Assembly (NCBI GenBank): GCA_000729835.1
Contig: JFHB01000038.1
Location: forward strand, 124,001-188,000
Origin: Atkinsonella hypoxylon
Taxonomy: Eukaryota; Ascomycota; Sordariomycetes; Hypocreales; Clavicipitaceae
DNA: 64,000 nucleotides
Reading direction: 5' to 3'
The position numbers and the translations under genes are program-made. The notes under the pieces were generated by a model. It made no database searches. It saw only the letters and a list, made by a program, of their open reading frames with translations, and was not told the origin of the DNA. The first letter of the stretch is position 1; each line of letters begins with the position of its first letter. This document shows positions 36,101 to 49,087 of the stretch, piece after piece.

Positions 36101-39100
36101 GCTTAATATAACTATACTATTTATAATAAAGAGCTTTTAGTAATAATATCTTGCCTTAAAGCCTAAGCAGTAAAGTTATAGAGAGTAGTGTGCCTCTTTA
36201 TAATTCTTACTAACTATAAGAATCTAGAATACTTTATATCTCTATAAAAGATCTTTAAGCGTTAAGCTAGGTAGATAGAGCTTCTCTCTCTCTTTAACTA
36301 CTATCTATAATACTGCCTAGAGCTATAGGTAGAGCAGCTAAATATATTATTATAATAAAAGTAGAATTAAAAAAGAGTAATGCTGTAAATAGGCTAGGTC
36401 CTCTAGCCTCTCTCTATTAGCTATTTTAGCACTCTCTATAGAGATAAAGAGAAAAAGAAGGTTATAGAAGATATTGCAGTAGAAATAGCTAGTAAAGTAA
36501 CGCTAGAAAGTTAACTAGCTAAGGCTTTATAGGTACTAGCTAAAGTAATACTGTTTCTAAATAAACACTTATAAAGCCTATAGAACTAAGAAGTATAGAA
36601 AGACTTAGTATACCTAATAAGGTTAAATATAGTCTAAAAGGAAGAGAGAAGGTTTCTATTAAAGATAAAAATATAAGAATAAATTATAGACTGTACTTTT
36701 AATATATAAAAGGCATTAGTTTACTAAGGCTGCCTTTAGGTTCTTAAGTATAAGCTATTAACTACTATACTAATATATAAAATATATAAGTTACTAATAT
36801 TAAGCTACCTAGAATAAAATACTACGTTTTAAGCATTAATATATAACTATTACTAGAATAGGCTATCCTAAGATATTACTTAATATATCTAAAACTACTA
36901 CTATTATAGCAGCTAGAAAAGTAGAAGGTTATAGTAAGGCCTCTTACAACCTATTTTAGTGCTAAATAGGTATTAGTTATAGATCTCTATAGATTTTATA
37001 ATAGATTTACTAGCGCTAAACTAAGCTATACTCTCTTACTTAATAGTTATTACTAATTAACTTTTAAAGTATATATAGTTAAAGGCAATAACCTCTATAA
37101 AGGTAGAGAAATATATCTAGTAGTTTAAGTATTATTAGTAGTAGTTTTATAGGTTTCTAAAATAAATTATCTCTAACTATAGTTTAGATTAGTTAAGTAC
37201 CTTTTAAACTACTTTTTATTACTTTATTAGAATTAAATAATTACTATTTATATTCTATTACCTATAGATAAATAGTAGAATAAAGAGAGTTAATTAAGAA
37301 GTATAAGTAATTCTATAGATTATAGTTGCTTTTTTATAGTTTAACTAGCTTAAATATCTCTCTATATATTAGCTAGCTATTAATAATAGAAATTCCTTAG
37401 TAATTAGTATAAGTTTAAACTAAGCAATATATAGGTATAATATAGACCTTATCTAAAAGCTTATAGATAAAAGAGAGTTCTAAGTTTTATATAAAGGGTA
37501 AGCTTTAGTATTTCTTAAATAGCTATAAAAAGGTATAAATATTGCTTAAGCTATAATTAACTTTACCTAGTAAAGGTAGTAAGAGCAGTTAAATAGAAGC
37601 TATAGGCTAGTAGAATAGTATAAGGTAAAGAACTTAGTTTAGCTAATACTCTATTATATTAAAATAAACTACTTAAGTTAGAAGCTTAATTAGGTTATAG
37701 TAAAGTATATAGTTATAGATATACTAATACCTTTAACTATAAAGTTAGATATTTTACTAAAAATTTACCTAGTTTTTTATATTAACTTTATTAAGTAAGT
37801 AGTAATAAACCTCTTACCTTCTTAGTAGCTAATAGACTTAAGGCTTAGTCTTAAGCTAACTATAATAGATATTAACCTATCCCTTAAGGAATATAGAGTA
37901 AAGGAAATTTTAGCTGCTAAAAACGCTTTAGGCTAAAGGAGATACTATTAAGTGCTTATTAAGTAAGTAGAATTTATTTAGCTTATATAGAAACTACTAA
38001 AAAACTTTCTTAATATAGAGGCACTAGATTAATTTAAGTTATAGTAAAGAGACACTTAATTTAATAATAGGCCTAGTAAAGGTGCAGTAAAATTTTATAT
38101 AGACTTTAACAACAACTTAGTTTCTCTTTAACTAAAAAAAAAACAAAAGAAAATAAACTCCTCTTTATAGAGGCTTATATAGCTATAAAAAAAAAAAATA
38201 AAATAAAGGAAATTTCTTAGTAAGTAGTAAGAGAGCGTTAATACTTATAGCGTAAAGGTATAACTACTTAAAAGGCACTCTATTGCTCTCTAGGCAGTTA
38301 TAAAATAGAAGCTAAAGAAACTATATAGTGTCTCTAGAGTAGCGTAAAAGCTAAAGCTAAAATAGCAGTACTAGCAGAAGATATAGAGGCTAGAGTAGGT
38401 AAGGATATAACTAGTACTCTAGATTAAGGCTCTACTCTAGTAGGTATAAGTAAGAATATAATGTCTTAAATAGCTTAGTGCTTTAGGTATAAAGGTATAG
38501 TTCTAAGAGAGAGAAAGATAAAGAAAAAGAAGGCTAAAGGGGCAGTAAGCTAGGTTAAAGTTATATACTCTAGGAATATAGATAGTAATTAGCGCTATAA
38601 GTAGTTTAAGCTTTTAAGCTCTACCTAAAGGTAGGTATATTTCTAGTGTATTACCTTAAGGTTATTCTATAAGAGCAAAAGAACAATATATAGCAGTAGA
38701 GAAGCTTTATACAGCAGTAAGAGAGCAGTAGTAGTAAAGGTTAGTAGTATATAATAAGGTATAAGTATAGGTAAAGGCAATAATAAAGGTATAGTAATAG
38801 CAGCAGTAGTAGTAGGTATAAAAGGGAATAAGAAGTTATTATTAATATCTATAGAGATATACTTATACTTATTAGGGTTAAACTTATTATTCTCTAGAAC
38901 AATAGAGGCTATAGTACTCTTATAGGTTGTAGAAGAAGAGAGAGTAAGTATAAAAGAGCTATTAGCTTAAGTTATATAATAAAGAGAAAAAAAGAGTACA
39001 ACCTTCTTTTCTATATAATTAGTAGTAAGTATATCCTTAAGAATAGTATTATAGTAATTATAAATGTTTAAGAACTTATAAGTAAGAATAGTTTAGTAGG

Positions 39101-40561
39101 TAAGCTAGCTAAAGTAAGAGAGAATTAATATAAACTTAACTATAAAACCTTAGTTAATAAGTTTCTATATTCTAGTAAAGTAACACTATAGATAAAAATA
39201 CTTAGTAAAAAGGCTTAGATTCTAGATACAGCCTCTATACCTCTATATATATAGTTAGTATCCTCTTCCTTAGCTAGAACAATAGTTATATAAGCTCTTC
39301 TTATAAAAGTTATTACAATATAGTATATAAATATCCTTAAGAATATTGCTATTAAATAGCTCTAAATTATCTAAGTCCCCTTATATAAAGAAACTATAGA
39401 TATAGCAGTAATAAGGGACTATTAGCGCTGTTAAAGTAGAGGTAGTAGAGGCACTAGCGCTAGTAATATAGCTATTAAAGTTCTAAATATATTCTAGGTT
39501 AATAAAGGAATAAGCTATATATAGATAAAGAAGTAGTGTACTCTAGGCTAATAGAACAACATTTTGCAGTTCTAATTAGCTAGCTACTTATAGTTAGATA
39601 AATTCTATTTAAAGGTAATAGAAGAGGGTTCTTTTACGTTAAAAGAAGCAGTAGTAGCTATATAGTGTAAGAAGGAATTTTAGGAAGTAATAATAGAATT
39701 ATTTATTTATAATAAAGAGGTAAAATATAATATAAAGGAGAAAAGAAAAGGTAAAAGAGAGAGAAAAGGAATTATTTATTTTTATATTAAAAATAGCTAA
39801 AGGCTAGCTACTAGTTTATTATACACTAAAGGGATAATAATAATAATAACTATTTATACTCTACTAGCTATTAGTTTATTGTACGCTAAGAGAATAACAC
39901 TAATAACAACTGTTTATACCCTACACCCTTAATAATACCTCTTATATATAGATAGGTTATATATAACTAATAACTATTTATAATAACAATAAGAACAAGA
40001 GAGAAAGAGTGCCTCTTAGTTAATAAAAGGGATTATTATATAATAATTGCTTTAAACGTAAAAAGACCTAGAAGTATAAGCAGTTTACGCGCTAGCAACA
40101 CTAGTATTACAGCTAACGCCTATATAATAAGTAGATAATTAATAGCTATATATAGAGGATTATAAGGTAGAGAGAGGTAGGGGGTTAATAGACCCTAGAA
40201 GAGTATAATTAAGCAGAAGGGGCGTAATTAATCTATTATAACGCAACTAATAAGTTAGTTAGTAGAGCAATTAACAGCTATTGCTTAGGTGCTATAGGCA
40301 ATTAGAGGGAAGAGGGGTAGAGTAGATATTTATTTATATATTAGCCCTATAACGCTACACTAATAACTACTAGTGCATTAGTGCAGTAATAGAGCAGCTA
40401 GAGTAAAGCACCTAGGCGCAAACGTTATACTTCTATTTTTTTATAAGTAAATAATAAAGGAAATATAAAGAGAGAGCAGATAGAGTGTTAGCTGCTATTT
40501 ACAGTACTTACTATATACAATAAAAGGGATTATTATAGAGCCTAAAAGGAGAAGGAAGGTA

Positions 40562-40884
40562 TATTATAGACTTAAGCCTTAAGCTTAAGTCTTTTAGTAA
40601 AGAGAGAACAGCAGAAAAGAGATAGAGATCTATATAGATAAAGGGATAGAAGTAAGCTGTATTTATCTAGAGGTTAGCTAAGCTTTACTAGGCCCTAGAG
40701 AGAGAACCTTAGCTATAAAGCATATACTAAAAGAGGCTCTTAAGGGGATAGACCTACCTCTAGATATATAGTATAAGGGTATAGGGAGGCTTCTAGTTCC
40801 TTCTCTCTTCCTCCTTTCCTCCCTATGATTATAGTTCTCATTATAGACGCTAGTTAGCAGCAGCTCCTAGGCCAGTCCATTACA
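40562..40884 (+). repeat. 3' LTR of gypsy-1
   Basis: 323 bp ending CCAGTCCATTACA. It keeps more C and G near its right end than the 5' LTR does. Confidence 0.92.
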
Positions 40885-40889
40885 ATATA

Positions 40890-41258
40890 GGCGTCTCGTT
40901 TGTATAGCTGTAAGTCGATTTTTTTGTTTTTATATAGTAAATCTTTTTGCGGAAATTATAAAGTAACCTATAAGCCCCTTCTAGCGACTACAGCCCGCTA
41001 ATATAGTTAGTAGATCTATAAGGAACTAGAAAGATTTAAGATTCTACTCTCACTAAGTTTGTTACAGCGCTCTTAATATAAAGATACTACTATTACAGTT
41101 ATCTATTGCCTCTACGTGATCTATACTATACACTACAGCTTAATTTAGGCTGCTGCTGCTTCTACTACGTAATAATTGCTAGGAGCAATTACAGGTGCTA
41201 AATATAAGAGACTACTACCCTCTTCTATCTAGTTCTGTAATCTCTATTATTTTCAATA
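40890..41258 (+). mobile_element. Copia-2 LTR, right part
   Basis: Resumes with GGCGTCTCGTTTG directly after the ATATA duplication and ends TTTTCAATA. Together with 32,465-32,799 it makes one 704-bp LTR. Confidence 0.93.
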
Positions 41259-41264
41259 GGTTAT

Positions 41265-41959
41265 TGTTAAAAATAAGCTACCCTGTATAGCCTATTTTTA
41301 TGCCTACTAGTTGCTCTATCACGTGACCCTCATTAGGTCTTGTTACATTGATTTTTGGTAGAGATATCGCTGTTACTAAATGCAAAACATCTAGAATCGA
41401 CTAAGGCAAAGTTGCCTAACCTATAGTTAACTTTAACTGCGATTTTCTCCACAACTAGCAATAGTAGAAATTCAAGAAGTATACTATTCGAAAGCTAAGA
41501 ATTAGGGCTATCTAATGGTATAATTATTGGATAGAGTTGCTTATAAGGGTTGCTTATTATTAGTAGAATTTGTTAAATTATATATATAGGCGTCTTATTT
41601 GTATAGCCGTAAGTTGATTTTTTTATTTTTATATAGTAAATCTTTTTACGGAAATTATAAAGTAGCCTATAAGCCCCTTCTAGCGACTACAGCCTGCCGA
41701 TATAGTTAGAGGGTCTATAAGGGACTAGAAAGATTTAAGATTCTACTCTTACTAAGTTTGTTACAGCGCTCTTAATATAAAGATACTACTATTACAGTTA
41801 TCTATTGCCTCTACGTAATCTATACTATATACTACAGCTTAATTTAGGCCGCTGCTGCTTCCACTACGTAATAATTGCTAGGAGCAATTATAGGTGCTAA
41901 ATCTAAGAGACTACTACCCTCTTAGATATCTAGTTCTATAATCCCTATTATTTTTAATA
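41265..41959 (+). mobile_element. Copia-2 LTR adjoining the element body
   Basis: 695 bp, TGTTAAAAA...TTTTTAATA. Its ends form a short terminal inverted repeat once RIP changes are allowed for (TGTTRAAAA against TTTTCAAYA). Only six bases, GGTTAT, separate it from the preceding LTR. Confidence 0.92.
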
Positions 41960-41973
41960 GGTTATAAGCCCGG
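41960..41973 (+). promoter_or_regulatory. Primer-binding site matching the initiator tRNA-Met anticodon region
   Basis: GGTTATAAGCCCGG begins directly after the LTR. The inverted copy (51,163-51,176, minus strand) reads GGTTATAAGCCCAG. Allowing one RIP G-to-A change, this is the complement of the anticodon stem-loop of fungal initiator tRNA-Met (CTGGGCTCATAACC). Such internal, half-tRNA priming is known for Drosophila copia and some fungal copia elements. Confidence 0.7.
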
Positions 41974-44900
41974 AAGACCTATCTGCAAGCTGTTAGCCCG
42001 CTAAAAATCTACTATTGTGTACTGTATTACCCACTAGAAGCTATATTAAGACCTGCGCTAGCAGCTATCGCTGCTAAAATCATTAGTAGCTTGCTAGAAG
42101 CTATTAATACCTGCTGTACATACATCGCCAGCCACTATACTAGTGTTTTCATTCTGCCCACCCTGTGCCTCCTGCACTAGTACTATACACCCTATGTATA
42201 TACACTTTTGAAGCTATTCTCAATAGCTAGGTTCTATTGTTGCGCAACATTAAAATATATATATCTGCATACATTACATTTGCACTGCGAATCGTTTTAT
42301 TAAGCACTGCCTAATCAATTATTTCTATTAAGAAATAAGCTTAGCGCTGCACTGTATTGCTTGTTGTTGTTGTTATATTGTGCACCCTATGCACCTCTGT
42401 TAGTAGCTATACTACAATTTGTAGTGCACGCCTAATAGCTCTTGTTGCGGATATTCCTATGTTTTTAGTTGCAGAATTAATTTGTGTAGTAATCCTACTA
42501 GTTAGGATTTTGAAGTAGGAATTAGCTGGATATCCCTAAATTAGCTGTGCCTAGGTCTCCACTAATTTATTGGAACCTAATTAGAGAAGAATCTCCTGAA
42601 TTTTTTGGCTAAAAATAGCTAGGACCTGTGTTTTGTGCCCCTTACGACCGCTTGTTAATCTGGTCTGCTATATAAATTGTATATGCATACAGATCGCAAT
42701 ATAACGCAGCCTTTAGAGCCTGTTATACCTATTACAAAAGAAATTAGAGAAAAATCTTAGTATAATTTCTGAAGATATAGGGCACTTCTAGGCCTATAAT
42801 AGAGCAATCTATTGATATCTAGTAGAGGTTATTACTGTTATTTACTACCTTTTCCACTGTAATTTAGGCTATAATTAGCTATAAAGAGCGTTAAATTAGC
42901 TATTAAAACCCTTAAAATAGCACTAAAAGGAACAGGTAAAGGAAAGAGCATAAGCCCTGAATAGGGTAGTGGTTCTAGTACACTAGCTACAGCTGCTACT
43001 AGCTTTCCTGGTCCAGTAAGGTCCCCCCCTCAGCTAGTAGATTCCTCTTCTAATGAAGAAGATTATACAGCTAAGAAGGCTCTAAAGGAAGCTAGATTAG
43101 CTTCTAAAAGAGTAGTGCAAGTCTATAATGTGCAAGCTGATCTAAAAGCTTAAATAGATAAGCAATAAGAGACCCTAAATAGATTTATTAGGTATAGTGA
43201 AGCAAAACAAAGCTAAAATAAAGGTAATATAGCTGATTTACTAAGTAAATTAGATACTATAATTACATCTATAGGTAATCTCTCTATAGGGTCTCCTAAA
43301 GCAGATCCTGTTACTTCTAGGACTTCTAAAGTCTCTTTTAAAGCCCTTAAACCTTCTAGTTCTAATAGTGCTACTTTTCTGCCTGCTTTTAATGAAGGCA
43401 CTATAAAAGAGCTAAATAAGAAGGTCCACTTAATTCTAGAGGCTGCTAAGCTAAAAGGCCCTAAAAATTTTAAACAGTAGAAGTAAGCTTTAACTATTTA
43501 ATTTAGGGCCCTAGGATTCCCTTAATTTATTAATAATCCTAGTATAGCTAGTACGTTAGTAGATTTAGAGCAAGCTATTATCCTTATAATTATAAGAGAT
43601 AGTTGCTAATCTAGACCTTAAGCTGCTATAAGCTAGCATAAGTCCCCTATAGATACCTATAACGTTCTAGTTAGGCAATATTTGTAGAGTGCTAAAATAC
43701 AATGTAGTACGCTATATGCTAGTTATTACAACTTATCGTTTTCGAACTATAAGGGATCTTTAGAGGCCTTTAATGCTAAATTTAATAATTTACTAGCTAG
43801 ATTATAGCTCTATAGTGTAGCTATTAATTCTATTAACTAGGTAAATTATTATATTAATGCTTTAAAGAAGACCTTCCCTAGCTAGGCTAAAAGGCAGCAA
43901 TATTCTATTAGAGTTGCTAGAGCACAAGGTCTATCTGTAAAAATGCTGAATTTACAGTTCCTTATAGCTAACTTATTAGAAGAATAAAGAGATAAAAGCT
44001 CCTCTATATCTAAGGCTCTTAGTTATAAAGCTTCTAATTCTAATGGTTCTAATAATAAGGCTAATTAAGGAAAGAATCCTCCTAATTAAAAGAAGAATTC
44101 TGATTCTAATTCTAACGATTCTAATGCCTCTAAAGAAAAAGATTAAGATAAAGCCTCTAAGAATAAGAAGAAGTAGAAGGGCCGAAGAAGAAGTAACAAA
44201 AACTCTAGGAATAAGGATAGAGAAGCTGCTTTTGCTATAGGTTGTTATAACCTATCTACTAGTAACTAGGATACTATAGAATCTAATAATTCTAGCAGTT
44301 CTAGTAGTGATGATTCTTACAACTTAGATACAGAATCTACTACTAGTGATACTAGTACTACTAGTAATAATACCCCTTCTTTTAATTACTCTAACGGAAT
44401 AATTAAAAACTCCCTACTATACAATACAGGTTCTACCTGTTATATAGTTAACAATAAGGCATTTTTTAGGACTTTTAAGCCTATAAAAAAGGGTAAAACC
44501 GCGCCTATTGCTACTAGAGAAGGTTCTATTTATCCTAAAGGACAGGGAACTGCTGTATTCTAGGTACTAATTAGTATAAATCCAGCTAAATACAGGCCTT
44601 TAGCTCTAAAGGATGCTCTATATTGCCTAGGTTTAGATACTAACCTAATTAGTAGTCTAAAGCACTATTTAACAGGGGGCACTCTCCTTAGAAATCAGCT
44701 ATTTCTAGCTGATAGAAGCTGCTGTAGGCTTCTAAATCCTAAAAAGCATAGTTTCTTCTTACAGCTTAAGGGGCAAGAGACCCCTAGAGTGTGTAAAAAC
44801 TACGCTAATCTCTCTTATATAGGATTTCTAGCTAGCAATAGTTATAATAGCGGTTATAATACTAGTTATTCTATAGAGGTTTAAATCCCTTAACAGCCTA

Positions 44901-47900
44901 GTTTTAATCCAGAGGAATATAGCTAAATCGAGGAATTATCTAACTTTAAAGAAGAAGAAGTAGATAATACTAATAACAATGCTATAGAGCTATTAGCCCT
45001 AGTTCCTAAACGGGCTCCTAGTTTAATTCCTTCTAATAACAGGGATTTAGAAGGTCTAAATCCTAAGTTGCTAGATATTGGAGGAAGTAGCCGTCTAGAT
45101 CCCTTAAACGAGGCCTGTAGTTCTTAAGAGATCTAGCAAGATAGAGAGCAACAGGAAGCTAGCTCTAATAATAATTCTAGTAGTAATCCTACTGCTTCTT
45201 CTTCCTATAAGAAGCTCCTAGAATTAGCTGCTACTTAGCACGTTAGATTAGGGCATATAGGACTCCCTTTACTAAAGAAGACTGCTTCTATTACTAAAGG
45301 TATTCCTAATTTTATAAAAATCAAGGAAAAGGATTTTAACTGCCTAGCTTGCAACTAAGCTAAAGCTGTTAGAAGACCTAGTAAGCATACTATTCCTAAC
45401 CCCTCTAGATATTTAGATATTATAGAGGGAGATACTGTTAAAATAGAGCCTATACTGCACAATAAGAGGCCTCTAGTTCTTTTTCTAATTAATAGAAAAT
45501 TACAGTATAAGTGGTCTTTTAATCTAGCTAATAAAGAGGGTTTTACTCTCTATAGCTGCATTAAAGGCTTCTTTAAGGAATTAAAAAACTAGTATAACTG
45601 CTACCCTAAACACCTTTATTTTAATAGTAGTATAGAAATCGATACTAGGTTGTAAGCTTAGCTATCTTCTAAGGGTATTTGCTTTAGCACCTCTTGTCCC
45701 TATATTTACAAACAGAATAGGCTAATAGAGAGAGCTATAAGGGTACTTCTAGACCGTTTATGTGCTACCCTACAGTAGTTACAATTACCTCTATATCTAT
45801 AGTCTTACATCCTTCCTGCTATAGTGGATTTAGTTAATACTACTGCGAATAGTACTAAACTACTAAGTCCTAAACAGCTATATCTAGCTGATTTAAAGCC
45901 TTCTAAGACCTATAAGCCTGATTTTTCAAAAATTAGAGCTATAGGCTCCTATTGCGAAGTTCTAATCCTATTAGAACAGAGATCTAGGTTGCAGAAGCTA
46001 GCTAAAAGAACTATTCCTAGTAGACTTTTAGCTACACTAGGTTCTAATATATATCTAATATATATCCCCTCTAAACAAGCTATTATTAAGACTAGCTTCG
46101 TTAAAATTATAGAAGGAATAGGCCCTATTTCTTAGGGCATCCCTAAGGTTCCTATTAGTTCTATAGTGAATAATCCTTTAGAGGGAGAAATCGATAAATT
46201 AGTGGATAATTATACCCCTAAGTATCCTTATTCTAGTTATCTAGATGTGCTAAATTATCCACTAGAACCTGTAGATCAAGCTCTTCTACTAAGCAACCCT
46301 ATAGAAGCTGTAGAGGCCCCTAAAGCCCCTATACCTATAGAAACACCTATAGAAGCTACTATAGAAGCTGAGGCTGATGCTAATGCTATAGATTTAGATA
46401 GAGATATATTTTCCTTAATTAAGGATCTATACTTTAAGGTAAGGACTAAAGCAGCTATTACTTCTAATAGTAAGGATAAACTTCCTAATACGTAGAAGTA
46501 AGCCCTAAAAAGCTCTGCTAAGCAGCATTAGATAGAAGCTACCTATAGCGAATTTAAGCAGCTATTAGCTGCTAAAACCTTTAAATTTATAGGGAAAGAC
46601 TAAGTACCTAAGGGCTAAAGAGTTCTAAAGAATAGGCTTATTTATAGGCTAAAAAAGGATAAAGAAAATAATCCTATAAAATATAAGGCCTACCTTATTG
46701 CTAAGGGATTTATATAAATAGAAGGTTAAGATTACCTAGAGACCTTTACTGCAACTAGTATTCCTCCTAGCTAGCGTATATTATTAGCTCTTGCAGCTTT
46801 TAACAACTAGGAATTTAAGTAAATCGATTTTATAGGAGCGTTTTTAAATAGCAAGCTAAAAGAAGCTATTTATATAGAAATCCTAGATAGATTCGTTGAA
46901 TTTGCAGAAGTAACGCTATTAGTAGCTAAGCTACTAAAAAGCTGTAATTATAAGCCCTCTAAAGAGCAAGTAATTAAGCTAGAAAAATCCCTCTATAGTT
47001 TAAAGCAAAGTCCTAGAGAATAGCAGCAAATTCTAACAGAATTACTTTAAAAGTATAGATTTAAACCTCTTATATTAGACCCAGCAGTCTTTTATAACCT
47101 AGCTACATCTATATATATTGCTACTTACGTAGATAACTGTCTTCTAATTGGTCTAAATCTAAGCTATATTAATAAGCTAAAGAAGCTATTATATAAAGCT
47201 TATCTAATAGAAGATAGAGAACTAGCAGAATTCTTTCTAGGTGTATAAATTACCTGCAATAGGTCTAAAAGGTCTATTAAAATCCACTAATCTTAATACA
47301 TCCTTAAAGCCCTAGAAAGATTTAAAATGCTAAATGCTAAGCTAGCTTCTATCCCTATACAGCCGGGAATTCTAAAGTAACTAGTTACAAAACTTCTCTC
47401 TAAATCTAACTATAAGCTTTATTAGAGCATAATAGGTACTATAATGTATCTTATGTTGCTAACTAGGGCTAATATTGCTTTTTCCGTTCAGTAGCTGTCA
47501 ACCTTCCTAGCTAAGCCCTATATAGAGCACCTAAACGCCTCTAAGCACCTCCTAAGGTACTTAAGTGGTACTAGAAGCTTTGCCATTATTTATAAGTATT
47601 CTATACCACTAGGGTCTTCTTCTAAAGCCTTTAATAACTCTATTAATTGCAAAGAAGTACTTAAGACCCTCCTTAGTTATTGCAATAGCGATTTTACTGG
47701 TGATAAAGTCTCTTCTAAATTAACCTATACTTATCTATATAAGCTAGCTAGTGGACCTATTAGCTGGAAATTAAAGAAAGCTAGTACTATTGCTCTTTCT
47801 ACATTAGAAGCAGAGTTTAATGCATTATCTAAAGCTATTAGGGAATTAGAGTAGCTCTACAGCCTTTTTAAGGAGATAAAGCTGCCTTTAACCCCTCCTA

Positions 47901-48383
47901 TTCCTATTAAGTGTAATAATTAAGGCGCTATAGTTACTGCTTACAACCTAACGTTGTATAGTAGAACTAAGTACACCCTTTTAAAGTTTAACTGCATTAG
48001 GGAAAAGATTCGTAAAGGTATAGCTAAGGTTAGTTATATTAATATAAATTAGATGCTAGCAGATAGCCTAACTAAGCCTCTTGCTATTTAAAAGCATTAA
48101 CAATTTATTAAGTTACTAGAGCTTTCTAGCTAGCTTATAAAAGCAATAAAAACACTTAAAAAATCGAAAAGCAACGAAAAAACAGTTAAAAATTGAAAAT
48201 AACAAAAACAATTAACAATAACTAGTTATATTTAACTATAACTACCCTAGATTTACTGGAATTAGTTATATTATTTAGTTCTATTATTAGTACTGTATTT
48301 CGTTAGTTAATTCTAACTTAGATATCCTTTAAAGGAGCTAAGTTGCTTATAGAACTAGTTACTTCTTATATTTCTAGAGAGAG
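41960..48383 (+). mobile_element. Copia-2 internal region (Gag-PR-INT-RT-RNaseH), RIP-degraded
   Basis: The leader to about 42,900 is much less RIP-mutated than the rest. Gag is at about 42,915-44,240 (LKEARLASKRVVQVYN, FRALGFP*FINNPSIAS, FNNLLARL). A protease-like LLYNTGSTCYIVNNKAFF lies at about 44,418-44,470, the Asp of DTGS apparently turned to Asn. The integrase zinc finger (H*RLGHIGLPLLKK then NCLACN) is at about 45,235-45,360 and the integrase remains (FSTSCPYIYKQNRLIERAIR) at about 45,680-45,745. Reverse transcriptase is at about 46,500-47,250 (IDFIGAFLNSKLKEAIYIE, LEKSLYSLKQSPRE, YVDNCLLIG in place of YVDD). RNase H is at about 47,540-48,080 (LNASKHLLRYLSGTRSF, TLEAEFNALSKAIRELE, MLADSLTKPL). 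Premature stops are TAG and TAA at Gln/Trp positions. PR-INT-RT-RH order defines Ty1/copia. Confidence 0.93.
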
Positions 48384-49087
48384 TGTTAAAAATAAGCTAT
48401 TCTGTATAGCCTATTTTTATGCTTGCTAGTTGCCTGTTAGTTGCTCTATTACGTAACCCTAACTAGGTCTTGTTACGTTAATTTTTAGTAGAGATATTGC
48501 TGTTACTAGATGTAAAACATCTAGAATTGACTAAGGCAAAGTTGCCTAACCTATAGTTAACTTTAATAGCGATTTTCTCTACAACTAGCAATAGTAGAAA
48601 TTTAAGAAGTATACCATTTAAAAGCTAAGAATTAGGGCTATTTAATAGTATAATTGTTAAATAGAGTTGCTTATAAGGGTTGCTTATTATTAGTGGAATT
48701 TGTTAAATTGTGCATATAAGCGTCTCGTTTGTATAGCTATAAGTCGATTTTTTTGTTTTTATATAGTAAATCTTTTTACAGAAATTATAAAGTAGCTTAT
48801 AAGCCCCTTCTAGCAACTACAGCCTGCTAATATAGTTAGTAGGTCTATAAGGGACTAGAAAGATTTAAGATCCTACTCTTACTAAGTTTGTTACAGCGCT
48901 CTTAATATAAAGATACCACTATTACAGTTATCTATTGCCTCTACGTGATCTATACTATACACTACAGCTTGATTTAGGCCGCTGCTGCTTCCACTACGTG
49001 ATAATTGCTAGGAGCAATTACAGATGCTAAATATAAGAGACCACTACCCTCTTCTATCTAGTCCTGTAATCCCTATTATTTTCAATA
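48384..49087 (+). mobile_element. Copia-2 3' LTR
   Basis: 704 bp, TGTTAAAAATAAGC to TTTTCAATA, preceded by a purine run (AGAGAGAG). It abuts directly an antisense copia-2 gag fragment. Confidence 0.93.

Larger units (their letters stand above)
32800..40884 (+). mobile_element. Complete Ty3/gypsy chromovirus (gypsy-1), RIP-degraded
   Basis: 8,085 bp with 323-bp LTRs (32,800-33,122 and 40,562-40,884), flanked by ATATA at 32,795-32,799 and 40,885-40,889. A purine tract AAAAGGAGAAGGAAGG lies just before the 3' LTR. On the plus strand, read through RIP stops, reverse transcriptase (YYSFLLIKEIFRLL, FTKLDI*LAFYRI, VYPFRLVKALAIF, YLNNVLIYIESF; last is the YLDD box region) lies at about 35,200-35,700. 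RNase H (NKELLVIISCLKA, ILTNYKNLEYF) is at about 35,980-36,400 and integrase at about 36,700-37,800. A chromodomain-like block (EYRVKEILAAKNALG) is at about 37,890-38,060. Gag and protease precede it but are too decayed to delimit. About 2.5 kb separates the chromodomain from the 3' LTR, which is long for this class. Confidence 0.9.

Noticed and set aside
43213..43401. Short ORFs at 43,213-43,401 (-) and 49,716-49,913 (+)
   Set aside because: They are the same sequence antisense to copia-2 gag in the two inverted copies, not conserved genes.
45824..46495. Two open frames of 103 and 109 codons as host genes
   Set aside because: They are surviving in-frame pieces of the copia-2 integrase C-terminal and linker region, continuous with decayed pol on both sides.
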